Part shown: piece by piece, positions 62,040-64,000 of the stretch
Layout of the letters: each line of letters starts with the position of its first letter
Position numbering within the stretch: position 1 is the stretch's first letter
From: Symbiodinium natans
Taxonomy: Eukaryota > Sar > Dinophyceae > Suessiales > Symbiodiniaceae
Assembly (NCBI GenBank): GCA_905221605.1
Contig: CAJNDS010002762.1
Coordinates: forward strand, 22,501 to 86,500
Reading direction: 5' to 3'
DNA: 64,000 nucleotides
Program-made: the position numbers and the translations under genes
Notes under the pieces: generated by a model
What the model saw: only the letters and a program-made list of their open reading frames with translations
What the model was told of the DNA's origin: nothing
Database searches by the model: none

Positions 62040-62845
62040 GGCCCACCTTGCAGTCGTCTGAGTGGGAATGCAATAGTTCGGGCGAGCCGCTGTGCTGGTA
62101 GCATGGCCCATATAGAAGGTTGCTACTTCGCAGTATCCGTTGGAGGCATATCATTCGGGATGGGTTTGCTTGGTTTGGTGCCCTTTGCTTTTCCTAGAAA
62201 GCCTTCCGCGAAACAGGCTTTTGAACGATGTCGTGCTTTTGTACATGAGCCCACGGGCCCGGAGCTCAGCATTGTGAGTGGATCGATGATCATGGCTGGA
62301 TTTCGAAATTTACTCGCAGCTGCAGTTTCAACCGCACTATACGCGCATACTCATAGTGTTAAAGGGTGTAAGCTTCTGAATGGTCAGAGTCTTCGTGCTA
62401 GAGAGGTCCACGCTTACAGGCTTTGTTGACGTGGATGTCTTGCACACACAGAAGCTTCACGCGCAAGCTCAAGCTGTGACGGCTTCCTTTGAGGTGTTAG
62501 ATCTGCGCGGTGTTGACAGCCACAGTGCATCGGGGGGATCTGCTGGGGCTTTTGCTCAAGATTCGATACGTTGATTGTCTTACTGGTTTGCTTGTCCAAA
62601 GTTTACGACGTGTTGCTCCATGGATTTGGGATGGGTTGCGGTTCATGGGAAGCCAGGAGAGGAGACGGAGGAGAGTGGCATTCTGGGCATTCTGCAAGTG
62701 CAATCTTATGTAACAGCTGTCAGACAAGCTCCCCAAAGCGAGCTGTCAAGAATCCAAGCGCCATTTGCACATTCCCCTTCCTATGGGCCCCAGACCTCTA
62801 AAGCCTTTGAAGCCTACAACTCCGAAAGTTTGAAGCAACTTCTTA

Positions 62846-62965
62846 TTATTATTGTTATTGTTATTAATATCAGTATTGTTATTAGTACTATTATTAGTAT
62901 TATTATTTGTATTATTATTTGTATTTTTATTGGTATTACTATTTGTACTTTTATTAGTATTACAA
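62846..62965. repeat. Imperfect TTA/TTG microsatellite
   Basis: AT-rich triplet array with TATTATTAGTATT units. Confidence 0.9.
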
Positions 62966-63068
62966 TAAATGTGTTTGTTAAGCTTGCAAGGCCTGGCGAC
63001 TGAACCCCCGCTGCACGACCAGATCTTGGCACGCAGCTCCAAAAAGAGAGATGCCACGGCTCGGGGAC

Positions 63069-63170
63069 GGTTTAGGGTTTGGGGTTTCGTGTTTAGGGCT
63101 TAGGGTTTGGGGTTTAGGGTTTGGGGTTTAGGGTTTAGGGTTTGGGGTTTAGGGTTTAGGGTTCAGGGTT
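63069..63170 (+). repeat. Interstitial telomere block (degenerate)
   Basis: TTTAGGG and TTTGGGG units in alternation. Confidence 0.92.
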
Positions 63171-63249
63171 CTTGCTGGGGCTCTCCCAGAAGTTAAAGTG
63201 TTTCGGGCCGGCAGTAGAGGCTTTGAAGTGGCTTTGGCGTGCATGTCCT

Positions 63250-63590
63250 CCCTCTCTCTCTCTCTCGTTCTCTCTCTCTCTCTCTATCTGTCTGTCTCTG
63301 TCTTTGTCTGTGTCTCTGTCTCTGTCTCTGTCTCTGTCTCTGTCTCTGTCTCTCTCTCTATCTCTATCTCTATCTCTATCTCTATCTCTATCGACTATCT
63401 CTGTCATCTCTATCGTCTCTATCATCTCTATCATCTCTATCATCTCTATCATCTCTATCATCTCTATCATCTCTATCATCTCTACCTCTATCTCTGTTTC
63501 TCCCTTTCTCTCCCTTTCTCTCTCTCTCTCCCTCGCTCTCTCTCGCTCCGTCTCTCTCTCTCTCTCTCTGCCTCTCTGTCTCTCTGTCTT
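63250..63590. repeat. CT-rich compound microsatellite
   Basis: CTCTCT, GTCTCT and TATCTC runs, including about nine copies of the nine-base unit CATCTCTAT. Almost pure pyrimidine on the + strand. Readings in all frames are low-complexity. Confidence 0.97.
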
Positions 63591-64000
63591 CCAAGATTTC
63601 CTGGCCTTTAAATGGCCAAGATCGCACGCAGGCAAAGTAAAATCACGCACCCCCACAAATCAAGTGCGGTGGTGTGATTACTTGAGCTATCAATCTGCGC
63701 ACATCTGGCACTCCCGACTGCCCATGCCTCTGCCTGAAGATGGGTCTTTGCATGTGCACACACGTGTCTTCAAGGATTGGTCATAGGGATGCAACCTTTC
63801 CACCACGGGTCTCAAGAGTTGATCATAGAGATGCAACTTTCCACCTGCATGGAGTTAGGAGCATGATCCCACTCCAAGCAGCCAGCAATGGACGGCTTGC
63901 TTCTCGCACAAGAAGATGGTAGCACAGGTTCCATCTCAAAAGTATTCACTGTAAACCCTAAACGCTTAGTTGGGGTTTCTGATACTCCTGGACGTCTACT

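Larger units (their letters stand above)
62040..64000. other. Region downstream of the LHC polyprotein gene
   Basis: No gene recognised. A 108-codon open frame at 62,103-62,429 has hydrophobic stretches but no family features or neighbouring exons. The rest is an imperfect (TTA)n tract (62,846-62,965), a TTTAGGG/TTTGGGG block and a long CT-rich array. A further gene could begin past the window end. Confidence 0.5.

Noticed and set aside
62103-62429. 108-codon open frame with hydrophobic segments downstream of the LHC gene
   Set aside because: No family match, no supporting exons and a start close to the LHC stop; most likely the 3' untranslated region or spacer.

Overview
The window looks like nuclear DNA of a photosynthetic dinoflagellate. 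Three signs point there. Blocks of the TTTAGGG telomere repeat are scattered everywhere. There is a peridinin-plastid type chlorophyll a/c light-harvesting (LHC) polyprotein gene whose leader carries an FVAP motif. Most introns I could fix by protein continuity start with GC or GA rather than GT and end AG|G. All genes I can support lie on the + strand. All exon models were built by hand from reading frame, phase and family conservation; nothing was aligned by software.

Layout. 0-1.3 kb: an apparently intronless TCTP (translationally controlled tumour protein) gene with an extra N-terminal membrane anchor and one frame break; its downstream flank repeats at base 1, so it probably sits in a tandem array. 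About 2.9-13.3 kb: gene A, a coiled-coil protein cut into tiny exons, ending at a stop at 13,337. About 15.6-31.1 kb: gene B, a second Ala/Glu-rich coiled-coil protein in exons of about 30-110 bases, nearly all joined in phase 0. 33.2-62.0 kb: the main gene, an LHC polyprotein that I can read from ATG (33,193) to stop (62,039) as 47 exons, about 1,969 codons, with a plastid leader and eleven LHC units. Units 2-9 (39.8-47.9 kb) are intron-poor, near-identical tandem copies; units 1, 10 and 11 are broken by many introns. 62.0-64.0 kb: simple repeats, no gene recognised.

Introns and spacers hold about fifty interstitial telomere blocks, at least three families of short inverted-repeat (MITE-like) elements, and long microsatellites. 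The most striking pattern is polarity. TTTAGGG blocks tend to lie just downstream of 5' splice sites and CCCTAAA blocks just upstream of 3' splice sites, so the intron ends could pair as an inverted repeat. The intron-poor LHC core (39.2-48.4 kb) has no telomere block at all.

The LHC polyprotein would be targeted to the plastid, cut between units, and yield about eleven chlorophyll-binding proteins from one transcript. The roles of genes A and B are unknown.
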